In this document: piece after piece, positions 8,868 to 18,324 of the stretch | How positions within the stretch are numbered: position 1 is the first letter of the stretch | Layout: each line of letters opens with the position of its first letter | Assembly: GCF_004346845.1 (NCBI RefSeq) | Contig: NZ_SMGI01000003.1 | Span: 1 to 64,000, forward strand | DNA length: 64,000 bases | Reading direction: 5' to 3' | Source of the DNA: Winogradskyella wandonensis | GTDB taxonomy: Bacteria > Bacteroidota > Bacteroidia > Flavobacteriales > Flavobacteriaceae | The notes under the pieces: generated by a model | What the model was told of the DNA's origin: nothing | The model's input: only the letters and a program-made list of their open reading frames with translations | The model's database searches: none | Program-made: the position numbers and the translations under genes

Positions 8868-9821
8868 TTAAGATTTATAAACGCCCATATTACTATACTT
8901 CTCCATTCGGTTATTTATTAAATCTTTTGGTGATAAGTTTTTAAGCTCGTCGTAAGTTTTAACAATGGCGTTTTGTACTGCCAAAAATGTTTTTTCTCTA
9001 TCCTTATGAGCTCCTCCTAATGGTTCTTTAATAATCTGGTCTACCAACTTCATTCGCTTCATGTCTTTAGCGGTAAGCTTAAGAGCTTCTGCCGCTTGTT
9101 CTTTGTACTCCCAACTGCGCCATAAAATAGAAGAGCAAGACTCCGGAGAAATTACAGAATACCAGGTGTTTTCTAACATTAATACTTTGTCACCAACACC
9201 AATACCTAATGCACCTCCTGATGCACCTTCGCCAATAATAATGGTGATGATAGGCACTTTTAGTCTTGTCATTTCCAAAATGTTTCGCGCAATAGCCTCA
9301 CCTTGACCTCTTTCTTCGGCTTCAAAACCCGGATAGGCTCCCGGTGTATCGATTAAAGTAACTACAGGAATTCCAAACTTTTCTGCAGACTTCATTAAGC
9401 GCAACGCTTTTCTATAGCCTTCAGGATTAGACATCCCAAAATTTCTATACTGCCTAGTTTTTGTATTGTATCCTTTTTGCTGACCAATAAACATATAGCT
9501 CTGGTCTCCTATTTTACCTAAACCACCAATCATTGCTTTATCGTCCTTCACATTTCTATCGCCATGAAGTTCTAAAAAGCTGTCGCCACACAACGCTTTT
9601 ATATGGTCTAATGTATAAGGTCTATCTGGATGCCTTGACAACTGTACACGTTGCCAAGCGGTAAGATTTTTATAGATATCTTTCTTGGTATCCTCTAGTT
9701 TTTTCTCTATTTGCTTGCAGGTTTCTGTAACGTCTACTTCACTTTCATCGCCAATAATTCTGCATTTTTGCAATTGGTCTTCTAGTTCTTTTATCGGTAA
9801 TTCAAACTCTAAATATTCCAT
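8868..9821 (-). CDS. accA: acetyl-CoA carboxylase carboxyltransferase subunit alpha
   Basis: Alpha half of the carboxyltransferase that moves CO2 from biotin to acetyl-CoA, the first committed step of fatty acid synthesis. The 317 residues have the crotonase-like core with [38 protein letters not shown] and [32 protein letters not shown], the oxyanion-hole segments of AccA. Length is normal. A TATTTTTG -7 element (complement of 9854-9861) precedes it, with a poor -33 element. The beta subunit gene is not in this window. Confidence 0.97.
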   Translation of the reverse strand: MEYLEFELPIKELEDQLQKCRIIGDESEVDVTETCKQIEKKLEDTKKDIYKNLTAWQRVQLSRHPDRPYTLDHIKALCGDSFLELHGDRNVKDDKAMIGGLGKIGDQSYMFIGQQKGYNTKTRQYRNFGMSNPEGYRKALRLMKSAEKFGIPVVTLIDTPGAYPGFEAEERGQGEAIARNILEMTRLKVPIITIIIGEGASGGALGIGVGDKVLMLENTWYSVISPESCSSILWRSWEYKEQAAEALKLTAKDMKRMKLVDQIIKEPLGGAHKDREKTFLAVQNAIVKTYDELKNLSPKDLINNRMEKYSNMGVYKS

Positions 9822-9906
9822 ACAATTTGAAATTAGTTTATTTAGTTAGATGACAAAAATATAAATTACAACTTAGCTATGGGCTATTTTAATATGATAA
9901 ATTAAA

Positions 9907-10797
9907 TTAAGTACGTTTCTTTTTGCGATAATTCTTCAGTAAAGCATCAAAAACAACTGCGCAAATAACTATGATAGCACCGATATAAAATTGAGGAGAC
10001 ATTTTCTCTTTATCAGGAAAAAATAAAAGCGCTAAAATAATTCCGTATACAGGCTCTAAGTTGTAACTAAGGATTACTGTAAAGGGCGAAATGTATTTCA
10101 TGATTTCCACCGCGGCAATGAAAGCATAAGCTGTACAAATTGAGGCTAGAATTATAAGATAAATCCAATCGTTATTCGATAATGTAAAAAAAGCAACATC
10201 AAAACCGTCATAAAACAAAATTATACAAACACTTATGCAAATAACTCCGCTTACGAACTCATAAAAAGAAATGACACTAGCCTTGTGCTTTCTTATAAGT
10301 TTACCATTGATGACGGCGAATAAGGTTGAAAAAAGTGCTGATGATAAACCCAAAATAATACCATTAATGTATTTAAGTTCGCCTTGTGTGATTAGAAAAA
10401 TTCCAATTATCACTATAATTCCAAATAAAATCTCATAATACAAAATTCTCCGCTTGAAGATTAAAGGCTCCACAAATGATGCAAAGAAAGCGCCAGACGA
10501 AAACATGGCTAAAGTTATGGATACATTCGATTGATTAATAGCCTCGAAAAACGTAATCCAATGTGCGGCTATGATTAATCCAGCAATGCTTAATTGAAAT
10601 AAGAGTCGCTTAGTAATTCTTAAATTCTTCTTTGTTATTCTAATGTACCCATACATTAGAATACCTGCTATTAACATTCTATACCATACCAAAGCAAAAG
10701 AACCTATAGAAATAAGCTCTCCTAAAATAGCCGTAAAACCAGCTATAAAAACCAAAAAATGTAAATGAAGATAATGCTTTATACTAGCGTCTGGCAT
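9907..10797 (-). CDS. EamA/DMT-family transporter
   Basis: Drug/metabolite-superfamily permease with two EamA halves, 296 residues and about ten transmembrane helices. The first half ends near residue 130 and the second runs through to the basic C-terminal tail NYRKKKRT. Substrate unknown; relatives export amino acids or nucleotide-derived metabolites. The start overlaps the end of the upstream LptF/LptG-like gene by 14 nt, so tgt, the permease and this gene are probably one operon. Confidence 0.88.
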   Translation of the reverse strand: MPDASIKHYLHLHFLVFIAGFTAILGELISIGSFALVWYRMLIAGILMYGYIRITKKNLRITKRLLFQLSIAGLIIAAHWITFFEAINQSNVSITLAMFSSGAFFASFVEPLIFKRRILYYEILFGIIVIIGIFLITQGELKYINGIILGLSSALFSTLFAVINGKLIRKHKASVISFYEFVSGVICISVCIILFYDGFDVAFFTLSNNDWIYLIILASICTAYAFIAAVEIMKYISPFTVILSYNLEPVYGIILALLFFPDKEKMSPQFYIGAIIVICAVVFDALLKNYRKKKRT

Positions 10798-11863
10798 TGT
10801 TTAATAGATATAATGCTAAAATACCAAAAACAACATTTGGAAACCAAACCGCTATTAATGGAGAAAAATTAGCTTGCTCTGCTAATACACCGAATATTTT
10901 ATCGAAAAACACAAAGACCATTGCTATTGTGATACCAATAGCCAAATTAATTCCCATTCCGCCTCTTCGTTTAACAGAAGATACAGCAACAGCAATGATT
11001 GTTAGAATGAAAACAGAAACTGGCAAGCTCCATTTTTTATATTTTACAACTTCGTATCGACCTATATTAGGCGAACCACGCCTCTTTTCTTTATCAATAA
11101 AATCTACTAATTCGCCATAAGGTTTTGTCTCAGCAATATAATTAACTGGTGTTAAATCATCGACATCGAAAGAAAATTTTAAATCTATGCTGTTTTCACT
11201 CTCTACAGTTACATTGCCATTAGTGTCATACACTCGCTTATAATATCTACTGAGTCTGTACAACGAATCTTCTTCAACATAACGAATATTATTAGCAAAA
11301 ATCTTGTATTTAAGTTTATTATCTTCTAAGTATTCCAAAGTGAAATTCTGTCCATTTTTACTCTTAGGATCAAAATTACTTACGTATACAATTTCATTAT
11401 CGGATAATCTTCTATACACATCTTGGGTATCTTGAATATTCTTATTTCTTGAAAGGTACTTATATCTAAACTCATTAAAACCTTTACTTGCTTTAGGAGC
11501 TAAAATCATCCCTAGCATCAAGGCTAAAAAAGCTACAATTGTTGCACCTATTAAATAAGGTCTAAGAAATCTTGTAAACGAAACTCCAGAACTAAGAAAC
11601 GCTACAATTTCTGTATTATTTGCTAATTTGGAGGTAAAGAAAATTACAGATAGAAATAAAAATAACGGAAAAAGAAGATTAGCAAAATAAATAGTAAAAT
11701 TTAAAAGGTACATTGCTAATTCGTCAAAAGGTACATCATTACTTAAGATCTTGCCTATTTTTTCGGCCATATGCACCATTATTGCTATAGGTATAAACAG
11801 CAATAACATCATTAAAAATGTAAACAAATAGCGCTTAAGTATGTACCAATCTAATATTTTCAT
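10784..11863 (-). CDS. LptF/LptG family lipopolysaccharide export permease
   Basis: Inner-membrane permease of the YjgP/YjgQ family, 359 residues, probably a subunit of the LptBFG complex that extracts LPS from the inner membrane. The layout matches: three hydrophobic segments in the first 120 residues, a long periplasmic beta-rich domain (about 130-270), and three more helices at the C-terminus. It begins 3 nt after tgt and overlaps the EamA gene. Whether it is the LptF or LptG member cannot be decided here; the tgt neighbourhood and short length suggest LptG. Confidence 0.88.
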   Translation of the reverse strand: MKILDWYILKRYLFTFLMMLLLFIPIAIMVHMAEKIGKILSNDVPFDELAMYLLNFTIYFANLLFPLFLFLSVIFFTSKLANNTEIVAFLSSGVSFTRFLRPYLIGATIVAFLALMLGMILAPKASKGFNEFRYKYLSRNKNIQDTQDVYRRLSDNEIVYVSNFDPKSKNGQNFTLEYLEDNKLKYKIFANNIRYVEEDSLYRLSRYYKRVYDTNGNVTVESENSIDLKFSFDVDDLTPVNYIAETKPYGELVDFIDKEKRRGSPNIGRYEVVKYKKWSLPVSVFILTIIAVAVSSVKRRGGMGINLAIGITIAMVFVFFDKIFGVLAEQANFSPLIAVWFPNVVFGILALYLLNNARR

Positions 11864-11866
11864 TAC

Positions 11867-12997
11867 TTACAAACGCTTATCCATTTGTTTTACCATTTTG
11901 TCTTTCCATGTTCTAAAATCTCCTTCAATAATATGCTTTCTAGCTTCTCTTACTAACCATAAATAGAAACCTAAGTTATGTATTGTTGCTATTTGCTTTC
12001 CTAATAATTCGTTTACCGAAAATAAATGTTTTAGGTATGCCTTGCTATATTCTGTATCTACAAAGGTGATTCCCATTTCGTCGATAGGCGAAAAATCATC
12101 TGCCCATTTTCTATTTTTAATATTTATTGTGCCATGAGCTGTAAATAACATTCCGTTTCTGGCATTACGAGTTGGCATGACACAATCGAACATATCTACA
12201 CCTAACGCAATATTCTCTAAAATATTGATTGGTGTACCAACGCCCATTAAATATCTTGGTTTATCTTCTGGTAAAATGTCACAAACAACATCGGTCATGG
12301 CATACATCTCTTCTGCAGGCTCGCCTACGGACAAACCACCTATGGCGTTACCTTCTGCTCCAACTCCTGCAATATATTCTGCAGATTGTTTTCTCAAATC
12401 TTTATAGGTACTTCCTTGTACGATTGGAAAAAAGGCTTGAGAATAATCGTACTTAAAAGGCGTCTTTTTAAGATGTGTTAAACAACGTTCTAACCAACGA
12501 TGCGTCATATGCATTGACCGTTGCGCATATTTATAATCACAAGGATAAGGTGTACACTCATCGAACGCCATAATAATATCTGCACCTATTGAACGTTGAA
12601 TTTCCATAACATTCTCTGGTGTAAATAAATGCATACTACCATCTATATGTGATTTAAATTTTACACCTTCTTCTTTAATCTTTCTATTAGCTGATAGCGA
12701 ATATACCTGATAACCTCCAGAATCGGTAAGAATATTTCTATCCCAATTCATAAACTTATGCAAACCGCCTGCCTTTTCTAAAATTTGTGTTTGGGGGCGC
12801 AAGTACAAGTGATAGGTATTGCCAAGAATAATATCTGGATTGATATCATTCTTCAATTCTCTTTGATGAACACCCTTTACAGTTGCAACTGTACCGACTG
12901 GCATAAATATAGGCGTCTCAATTTTTCCATGGTCCGTAGTTATTTCTCCTGCCCTAGCTTTACTATTCTTATCAGCTGCAATTCTTGTAAAATTCAT
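11867..12997 (-). CDS. tgt: queuine tRNA-ribosyltransferase lacking the zinc cysteines
   Basis: Exchanges guanine 34 for preQ1 in tRNAs with GUN anticodons. The 376 residues form the TIM barrel with general base D92 in TDSGGYQ, FDECTPYP at 145-152, the substrate loop GGLSVGEP, and nucleophile D271 in MFDCVMPTRNARNG. The oddity is at 303-324. Bacterial TGTs carry a CxCxxC zinc motif between PID and YSRAYL; here the aligned positions are G309, T311 and D314, while the fourth ligand H340 in TIHNLGFY remains. I believe this substitution is shared by other Bacteroidota. It is the first gene of the tgt-lptG-like-eamA operon, with a TATATTTG -7 element at the complement of 13018-13025. Confidence 0.95.
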   Translation of the reverse strand: MNFTRIAADKNSKARAGEITTDHGKIETPIFMPVGTVATVKGVHQRELKNDINPDIILGNTYHLYLRPQTQILEKAGGLHKFMNWDRNILTDSGGYQVYSLSANRKIKEEGVKFKSHIDGSMHLFTPENVMEIQRSIGADIIMAFDECTPYPCDYKYAQRSMHMTHRWLERCLTHLKKTPFKYDYSQAFFPIVQGSTYKDLRKQSAEYIAGVGAEGNAIGGLSVGEPAEEMYAMTDVVCDILPEDKPRYLMGVGTPINILENIALGVDMFDCVMPTRNARNGMLFTAHGTINIKNRKWADDFSPIDEMGITFVDTEYSKAYLKHLFSVNELLGKQIATIHNLGFYLWLVREARKHIIEGDFRTWKDKMVKQMDKRL

Positions 12998-13110
12998 TTA
13001 AAATAGATGTGAAAGCGCAAATATAAATAACTCCTACTCATAAGTTAGAAATAAGATTTAAAATTGTTAGCAAATCCATTAAATCGTTAATAAATGACTA
13101 TAATCTCTTT

Positions 13111-13140
13111 TTGTCAACCCCTGATAATCTTCTATTTTTG
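13111..13140 (+). promoter_or_regulatory. promoter of the split transketolase genes
   Basis: TTG at 13111-13113 and TATTTTTG at 13133-13140, separated by 19 nt, match the Bacteroidetes consensus. The transketolase ATG is at 13167. Confidence 0.75.
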
Positions 13141-13166
13141 GTGCATTAAAATTAGCCATATATAAG

Positions 13167-14012
13167 ATGCCAGACATTCAAAAATTACAAAATTTAACCA
13201 CTCAAGTCCGAAGAGATATTCTTCGCATGGTACACAAAGTAAACTCTGGTCACCCTGGAGGTTCTCTAGGTTGTGCCGAATTTTTCGTTGCCCTTTACAA
13301 AGAAATCATGGATACTAAAGACCATTTTGATATGGATGGTATTGGAGAAGATCTTTTCTTTCTTTCTAACGGACATATTTCTCCTGTTTATTATAGTGTC
13401 TTAGCAAGATGTGGATACTTTCCTGTAGACGAATTAAATACGTTTAGATTAATCGATTCAAGATTACAAGGACATCCAACAACTCACGAAGGGTTACCAG
13501 GTGTAAGAATTGCATCGGGTTCTTTAGGACAAGGTATGTCTGTTGCAATAGGCGCAGCTGAAGCCAAAAAACTAAATAACGACAACCATCTGATTTATAG
13601 TCTCCATGGAGATGGCGAATTACAGGAAGGGCAGAATTGGGAAGCCATTATGTATGCCTCTGCAAATAAGGTGGATAATCTTATCTCTACTATAGATTTA
13701 AACGGAAAACAAATCGACGGCGCCACTGACGATGTATTGCCCATGGGAAGTTTAAAAGCAAAATTTGAAGCTTTTGGCTGGATTGTTCTAGAAATAAAAG
13801 AAGGTAATAATATCGAAGCCATACTAGATGGTATGTCTGAGGCAAAAGCGCAAACAGGAAAAGGCAAACCCGTTTGTGTGCTTTTAGAAACTGAAATGGG
13901 TAACGGTGTCGATTTTATGATGCATACACATGCTTGGCACGGTAAAGCTCCTAATGATGAGCAGTTAGAAATTGCATTATCACAAAACGCCGAAACCTTA
14001 GGAGATTATTAA
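13167..14012 (+). CDS. transketolase, N-terminal (TPP-binding) subunit
   Basis: First half of a split transketolase, 281 residues. Transketolase moves two-carbon units in the non-oxidative pentose phosphate pathway. This part has the pyrophosphate domain: SGHPGGSLG near the start, the TPP motif GDGELQEGQNWEA ending in IDLNGKQIDG, and HTHAWHGKAPN at the end. A single-chain enzyme would be about 660 residues; here the C-terminal half is a separate gene starting 20-30 nt downstream. Split transketolases are known in many bacteria and archaea and work as alpha2beta2 complexes. Confidence 0.93.
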   Translation: MPDIQKLQNLTTQVRRDILRMVHKVNSGHPGGSLGCAEFFVALYKEIMDTKDHFDMDGIGEDLFFLSNGHISPVYYSVLARCGYFPVDELNTFRLIDSRLQGHPTTHEGLPGVRIASGSLGQGMSVAIGAAEAKKLNNDNHLIYSLHGDGELQEGQNWEAIMYASANKVDNLISTIDLNGKQIDGATDDVLPMGSLKAKFEAFGWIVLEIKEGNNIEAILDGMSEAKAQTGKGKPVCVLLETEMGNGVDFMMHTHAWHGKAPNDEQLEIALSQNAETLGDY

Positions 14013-14044
14013 TTAAGAATCCATCTAGTTTGATGAATACTATT

Positions 14045-14998
14045 ATGAAAACATACGAAAACACAGGAAATAAAGATACACGCTCTGGCTTTGGAGCAGG
14101 TTTAACCGAGCTTGGTAAGACTAACGAGAATGTAGTTGCACTTTGTGCAGACCTTATTGGGTCATTAAAAATGGACGAATTTAAAGCCAATCATCCCGAA
14201 CGCTTTTTCCAAGTTGGAATTGCCGAAGCGAATATGATTGGTATAGCCGCTGGTCTAACCATAGGAGGAAAAATACCGTTTACTGGAACATTTGCTAATT
14301 TTTCAACAGGTAGAGTTTATGACCAAATTAGACAAAGTGTCGCTTACTCTGGTAAAAACGTAAAAATTTGTGCCTCTCATGCTGGAGTAACACTTGGTGA
14401 AGATGGTGCTACTCACCAAATATTAGAAGACATTGGATTGATGAAAATGCTTCCTGGAATGACTGTTATTAACACCTGCGACTATAACCAAACAAAAGCA
14501 GCGACTTTAGCAATAGCAGAGCACAAAGGCCCTGTTTATTTACGCTTTGGTCGTCCTAAGGTAGCAAATTTTACATCCGAAAATCAGAAGTTTGAAATTG
14601 GTAAAGCTGTAAAATTAACAGACGGAATAGATGTTACAATAGTAGCTACTGGGCATTTAGTTTGGGAAGCGTTAGAAGCATCAAAAGTACTATATGAACA
14701 AGGCATATCTGCCGAAGTAATTAATATCCATACGATTAAACCTTTGGATGAAGACGCTATTCTTAAGTCTGTGGCAAAAACAGGTTGCATCGTAACTGCT
14801 GAGGAGCATAACTATTTAGGTGGTTTAGGCGAAAGTGTTTCTAGAACTTTAGTAAAAAATAATCCGACACCTCAAGAGTTTGTAGCAACGAACGATACTT
14901 TTGGAGAATCAGGAACGCCTTCCCAACTAATGGACAAGTATGGGTTAAATGCAAAAGCGATTATAGAGGCCTCAAAAAAAGTGCTAAAAAGAAAATAA
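14045..14998 (+). CDS. transketolase, C-terminal (pyrimidine-binding) subunit
   Basis: Second half of the split transketolase, about 318 residues from ATG 14045 (MKTYENTGNKDTRSGFG). ATG 14033 and TTG 14030 lie in frame upstream and cannot be excluded, but the family normally begins at this point. It has the pyrimidine domain (FFQVGIAEANMIGIAAGL carries the TPP-activating glutamate), CASHAGVTLGEDGATHQ, and a C-terminal transketolase domain ending GESGTPSQLMDKYGL. It must pair with the product of the gene just upstream. Confidence 0.93.
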   Translation: MKTYENTGNKDTRSGFGAGLTELGKTNENVVALCADLIGSLKMDEFKANHPERFFQVGIAEANMIGIAAGLTIGGKIPFTGTFANFSTGRVYDQIRQSVAYSGKNVKICASHAGVTLGEDGATHQILEDIGLMKMLPGMTVINTCDYNQTKAATLAIAEHKGPVYLRFGRPKVANFTSENQKFEIGKAVKLTDGIDVTIVATGHLVWEALEASKVLYEQGISAEVINIHTIKPLDEDAILKSVAKTGCIVTAEEHNYLGGLGESVSRTLVKNNPTPQEFVATNDTFGESGTPSQLMDKYGLNAKAIIEASKKVLKRK

Positions 14999-15051
14999 GT
15001 TGAGTTTGGCAACGTTTTTGTTAAAGTAATCTAAATCAAAAACGAATAATT

Positions 15052-15645
15052 ATGAAAAATTTATTTTTAACTGCATTATGTATTGCAGGATTTTCAACAG
15101 CATTGTTTGCGCAAAGCGGAAGCGGATTTGGGATTAAAGCTGGTTTAAATTACGCTGGTAACGGTGATTATTTTGAATCTGCCAGTAGTAACGCTCAAAA
15201 TCCCGACAAAAATATTGGCTACCATATTGGTCTTTTCGGGAAATTAGGAAACAAACTTTATTTCAGACCAGAATTAGTTTACACTAAAATAAAAAGCGAT
15301 TACGACTCTGGTGAGTTTGACATGCAAAAACTAGATTTACCATTACTAGTTGGGCTTAAAGTATTAGGTCCTGTAAATGTTTTTGCTGGACCAGCTTTTC
15401 AGTACGTGCTAGATACCGATTCTGGTTTTACCAATTTAGGAATTGATGAACTTGAAAATGATTTTAGTGTAGGTCTTAACTTTGGGATAGGCATTAATCT
15501 TAACAGAATAGGTATTGATTTGAGGTATGAAAGAGGCTTTAGCGATAATGAAGCCACATTTATTGACAATAACAATATTATTACAACAGACCGTCTAGAC
15601 ACACGTCCAGAACAATTAATTCTAAGCCTTTCGTATAAGATTTAA
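15052..15645 (+). CDS. outer-membrane beta-barrel protein
   Basis: Small porin-family barrel of the OMP_b-brl type, 197 residues. A signal peptide of about 20 residues ends LFAQS. The mature part opens with SGFGIKAGLNYAGNGDY and alternates short beta strands, closing with a C-terminal aromatic/hydrophobic strand (LILSLSYKI). No enzymatic motif. Its function is unknown; such barrels are common in Bacteroidota outer membranes. It lies 53 nt after the transketolase gene, with no clear promoter of its own, and is followed by a terminator. Confidence 0.82.
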   Translation: MKNLFLTALCIAGFSTALFAQSGSGFGIKAGLNYAGNGDYFESASSNAQNPDKNIGYHIGLFGKLGNKLYFRPELVYTKIKSDYDSGEFDMQKLDLPLLVGLKVLGPVNVFAGPAFQYVLDTDSGFTNLGIDELENDFSVGLNFGIGINLNRIGIDLRYERGFSDNEATFIDNNNIITTDRLDTRPEQLILSLSYKI

Positions 15646-15662
15646 TATAATCTAAACACAAC

Positions 15663-15694
15663 AAAAAAAGCCGCTAGAAATTAGCGGTTTTTTT
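15663..15694 (+). terminator. bidirectional terminator
   Basis: CCGCTA (15671-15676) pairs with TAGCGG (15682-15687) around GAAAT, flanked by A and T runs. It can end both the plus-strand barrel gene and the convergent FKBP lipoprotein gene. Confidence 0.8.
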
Positions 15695-15709
15695 ATGAAA
15701 ATCCATTTT

Positions 15710-16744
15710 TTAGTTGTCTTCGCTGTAATCGGTAGTTGCTTCAGCATCTAAATAATCAGGAATATTGTTATTATTAGCATCTATAATAGTACCTGTTGTT
15801 ATAGTTATTATTCCCATACTCTCTGTTCGTGTCAATTCAAATTCATTGACACCAAGTGTCGGTTCCATTTGTCCCATATTTGTATCAATAACATATTCTG
15901 TGCGTTGAAGTTCATTTACAGTTAAAACACCATCTCCATCATCATCTGGGTCTACATAGTTTACGACGTTATCTGCATCAGTATCTTCATCAAAAACACT
16001 TAAATCTTCATTTAAATCTTCAAGGTATGATGGAATACCGTCATTGTCGTGGTCATTCTGTTCTGTTTGAAATAATGAAAACTTAAAAATTAGATTTGAA
16101 TAAACTGGAATGCCTTCTAAAGCTCTTCCAAAATAACCTAAACCGGAAGGTAAAAACATAACTCCGAACCCATAATTATCGTAATCAACAATACCATTAT
16201 TAAGAATATTAAAGTCCTCTGATGCTTTAAAGTTGGGGAATACTCTTTGCCAGCCCGTTATAACTCCAGAAAACTCGTTTTCTCCGACCAAGTTAAAATC
16301 CTGAATAAACTGATTGTCGAAAACTGTTGCGTCTGCAACTAAACTTCCCTCATAGTTTACCCTAATTTTATCGGTAAAATTGGGATAATTAGATCCACCT
16401 CCTTCATTAATTTTCAAAATATAATACTTGTAATTTACACCTTGAAATTCAGTATTTAAAGTTTCAACTGCATTTATTAGCAACTCTGAACCTGGAGGTA
16501 GAACCTGTCCATCTTCTAATTTTAATATTATTATATCCTCTAAATCATAGTCCTCTCCAGAAACGAAATCATCTCTATTGTAATAATGCGTTGATAAATA
16601 AGCCTGAAGTAGATTGTCATCTACAATCTGTTGCTCTCCACGGTCTCTTTCTGGGACAATATTAATTTCAGGTTCATCTGGGGTACAAGCAAAAATAATA
16701 ATTGAAAAAACAATAATACTTGTAAGGAAAGTTCTTAATTTCAT
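15710..16744 (-). CDS. FKBP-type peptidyl-prolyl isomerase lipoprotein with calcium-type Asp repeats
   Basis: Predicted lipoprotein of 344 residues with lipobox IIIFAC (C20). Residues about 120-235 form an FKBP-like domain: DKIRVNYEGSLVADATVFDN, GVITGWQRVFPNF and the closing VYSNLIFKFSLF. A C-terminal part has Asp-rich thrombospondin-type-3-like loops (DHDNDGIPSYLED, DTDADNVVNYVDPDDDGDG), which usually bind calcium. It probably acts as a folding helper on the periplasmic side of a membrane. Several FKBP active-site aromatics look changed, so isomerase activity is uncertain. Related lipoproteins are common in Flavobacteriia. Confidence 0.82.
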   Translation of the reverse strand: MKLRTFLTSIIVFSIIIFACTPDEPEINIVPERDRGEQQIVDDNLLQAYLSTHYYNRDDFVSGEDYDLEDIIILKLEDGQVLPPGSELLINAVETLNTEFQGVNYKYYILKINEGGGSNYPNFTDKIRVNYEGSLVADATVFDNQFIQDFNLVGENEFSGVITGWQRVFPNFKASEDFNILNNGIVDYDNYGFGVMFLPSGLGYFGRALEGIPVYSNLIFKFSLFQTEQNDHDNDGIPSYLEDLNEDLSVFDEDTDADNVVNYVDPDDDGDGVLTVNELQRTEYVIDTNMGQMEPTLGVNEFELTRTESMGIITITTGTIIDANNNNIPDYLDAEATTDYSEDN

Positions 16745-16869
16745 AGGGTCTTTTTATACGTGCTTGCTTCAAAACAAACAAGGTTCAAAATTGCTTTATT
16801 TATGGGCACAAGATACAATATTATAATATTTTTGTACAAATAGATTAACGTAGAATTTAGTTAAAAAAT

Positions 16870-17241
16870 ATGCGCATAGATAAGTACTTGTGGTGCACTA
16901 GATATCATAAAACTCGTAACCAAGCTTCTGTTGCGTGTAAAAAAGGTCAGGTTAAAATAAATGATAGTATTACAAAGCCGAGTCGAGAGGTGTATATCGG
17001 TGACATAATTACATTACGCAAGAACCAAATTAATTACAAAATAAAAGTAAACAATATACCACCAAATCGAGTTGGAGCTAAGCTTGTGGATATCTACAGA
17101 ACAGACCTAACACCTAGATCCGAGTTTGAGGCCCAAGAACTATTAAAATATAGTAAAGACTATTACCGCAAAAAAGGAACAGGAAGACCAACAAAAAAAG
17201 ACAGGCGTTCAATTGACAATTATACGGATGAAGAAGAATAG
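16870..17241 (+). CDS. S4-domain RNA-binding protein, Hsp15-like
   Basis: Small RNA-binding protein, 123 residues, with an S4 domain at its N-terminus (RIDKYLWCTRYHKTRNQASVACKKGQVKIND). The C-terminal third is basic and ends in an acidic tail. It resembles Hsp15 (HslR), which rescues stalled 50S subunits carrying a nascent chain; that role is inferred. A TATTTTTG -7 element lies at 16827-16834. Its end overlaps the next methyltransferase start by 14 nt, and the three genes 16870-18324 look cotranscribed. Confidence 0.85.
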   Translation: MRIDKYLWCTRYHKTRNQASVACKKGQVKINDSITKPSREVYIGDIITLRKNQINYKIKVNNIPPNRVGAKLVDIYRTDLTPRSEFEAQELLKYSKDYYRKKGTGRPTKKDRRSIDNYTDEEE

Positions 17242-17818
17242 ATTTACAGAATTATATTGGGAAGAACGATACCTTAAAGAAACTACAGGTTGGAACATTG
17301 GTGAGATATCTAGACCTTTAAAAGAATACATAAATCAGTTAGAGGATAAATCGCTATCCATATTAATCCCAGGAGCTGGTAATGGTTATGAAACTGAATA
17401 TTTATGGCTATCCGGTTTTAAAAATGTGCACATGTTGGATATTGCTAGACAACCTTTGCTAAATTTTTCTACAAGAGTTCCAAATTTTCCAAAACAACAA
17501 TTAATTAATGATGATTTTTTTAATCTTGAGATGAAATTTGATTTAATTCTTGAGCAGACCTTCTTTTGCGCTTTGGAGCCATCTCTACGAAAAGACTATG
17601 CTCAGAAAATGAGTTCATTACTTCGTGATAAAGGAAAGCTTAGTGGTATTCTTTTTAATTTTGAATTAACAGAACAAGGACCTCCTTTTGGTGGCGATAT
17701 TAAGAGCTACAAAATACTTTTTGAAAAGTACTTTAAAATAAAAACACTAGAACCAGCCTACAACTCAATTGAACAAAGAAAAGATAAAGAACTCTTTTTT
17801 ATCTTTGAAAAAAAGTAA
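17228..17818 (+). CDS. TPMT-family SAM-dependent methyltransferase
   Basis: Class I methyltransferase of the thiopurine S-methyltransferase family, 196 residues from ATG 17228 (MKKNRFTELYWEERY). The upstream in-frame TTG 17213 lies deeper in the S4 gene and is less likely. It shows the family marks: YWEERYLKETTGWNIG at the N-terminus, the SAM motif SILIPGAGNGYETEYL, a post-motif acidic strand (HMLDIARQPL) and a C-terminal GPPFGGD tract. The substrate is unknown; bacterial relatives methylate thiols, selenium or tellurium compounds. Confidence 0.85.
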   Translation: MKKNRFTELYWEERYLKETTGWNIGEISRPLKEYINQLEDKSLSILIPGAGNGYETEYLWLSGFKNVHMLDIARQPLLNFSTRVPNFPKQQLINDDFFNLEMKFDLILEQTFFCALEPSLRKDYAQKMSSLLRDKGKLSGILFNFELTEQGPPFGGDIKSYKILFEKYFKIKTLEPAYNSIEQRKDKELFFIFEKK

Positions 17819-17820
17819 TC

Positions 17821-18324
17821 ATGAGCACTGAAAAAAATATAATTCTTAATCATCAGGAAATTGAGCATAAAATAAAGCGCATTGCTTATCAAATATACGA
17901 GAGTAACACAAGCGAAAGAGAGATAATTCTAGCAGGTATTGATAAAAATGGTTACTTATTAGCCAGAAAGATTAAGGCTAATCTCGATAAAATATCAAAT
18001 ATTAATAGTGTTTTATGCAAAGTAACTATGGATAAAAAGTCGCCGCTAAATACGGTAAGTACATCCTTAAATTCAGATGATTACTCCGAAAAGTCATTGG
18101 TATTAGTAGACGATGTTTTAAATTCGGGAAGCACTTTGATGTACGGCGTAAGACACTTTTTAGACGTTCCTCTTAAACAATTTAAAACTGCCGTTTTAGT
18201 GAACAGAAATCATAAAAAATTCCCTGTTAAAGCTGACTTTAAGGGCATATCGCTATCCACATCGTTAAAAGAACATATTAACGTTAACTTAAGCAAGCAG
18301 CCTTACGAGGCTTACCTAGACTAA
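17821..18324 (+). CDS. phosphoribosyltransferase family protein
   Basis: Type I phosphoribosyltransferase fold, 167 residues. The PRPP-binding loop is VLVDDVLNSGSTLMYG (about 98-113). The N-terminal half has the pattern AGIDKNGYLLARKI, close to PyrR-like proteins. It starts 2 nt after the methyltransferase gene. PyrR is a regulator and weak uracil phosphoribosyltransferase in other bacteria, but there are no pyrimidine genes nearby, so the function is left open. The 3' end overlaps the convergent aroK gene by 9 nt. Confidence 0.8.
   Translation: MSTEKNIILNHQEIEHKIKRIAYQIYESNTSEREIILAGIDKNGYLLARKIKANLDKISNINSVLCKVTMDKKSPLNTVSTSLNSDDYSEKSLVLVDDVLNSGSTLMYGVRHFLDVPLKQFKTAVLVNRNHKKFPVKADFKGISLSTSLKEHINVNLSKQPYEAYLD

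Noticed and set aside
10797-11120. Plus-strand open frame opposite the LptF/LptG-like gene
   Set aside because: It is antisense to the permease and its translation resembles no known protein; the permease frame is conserved.
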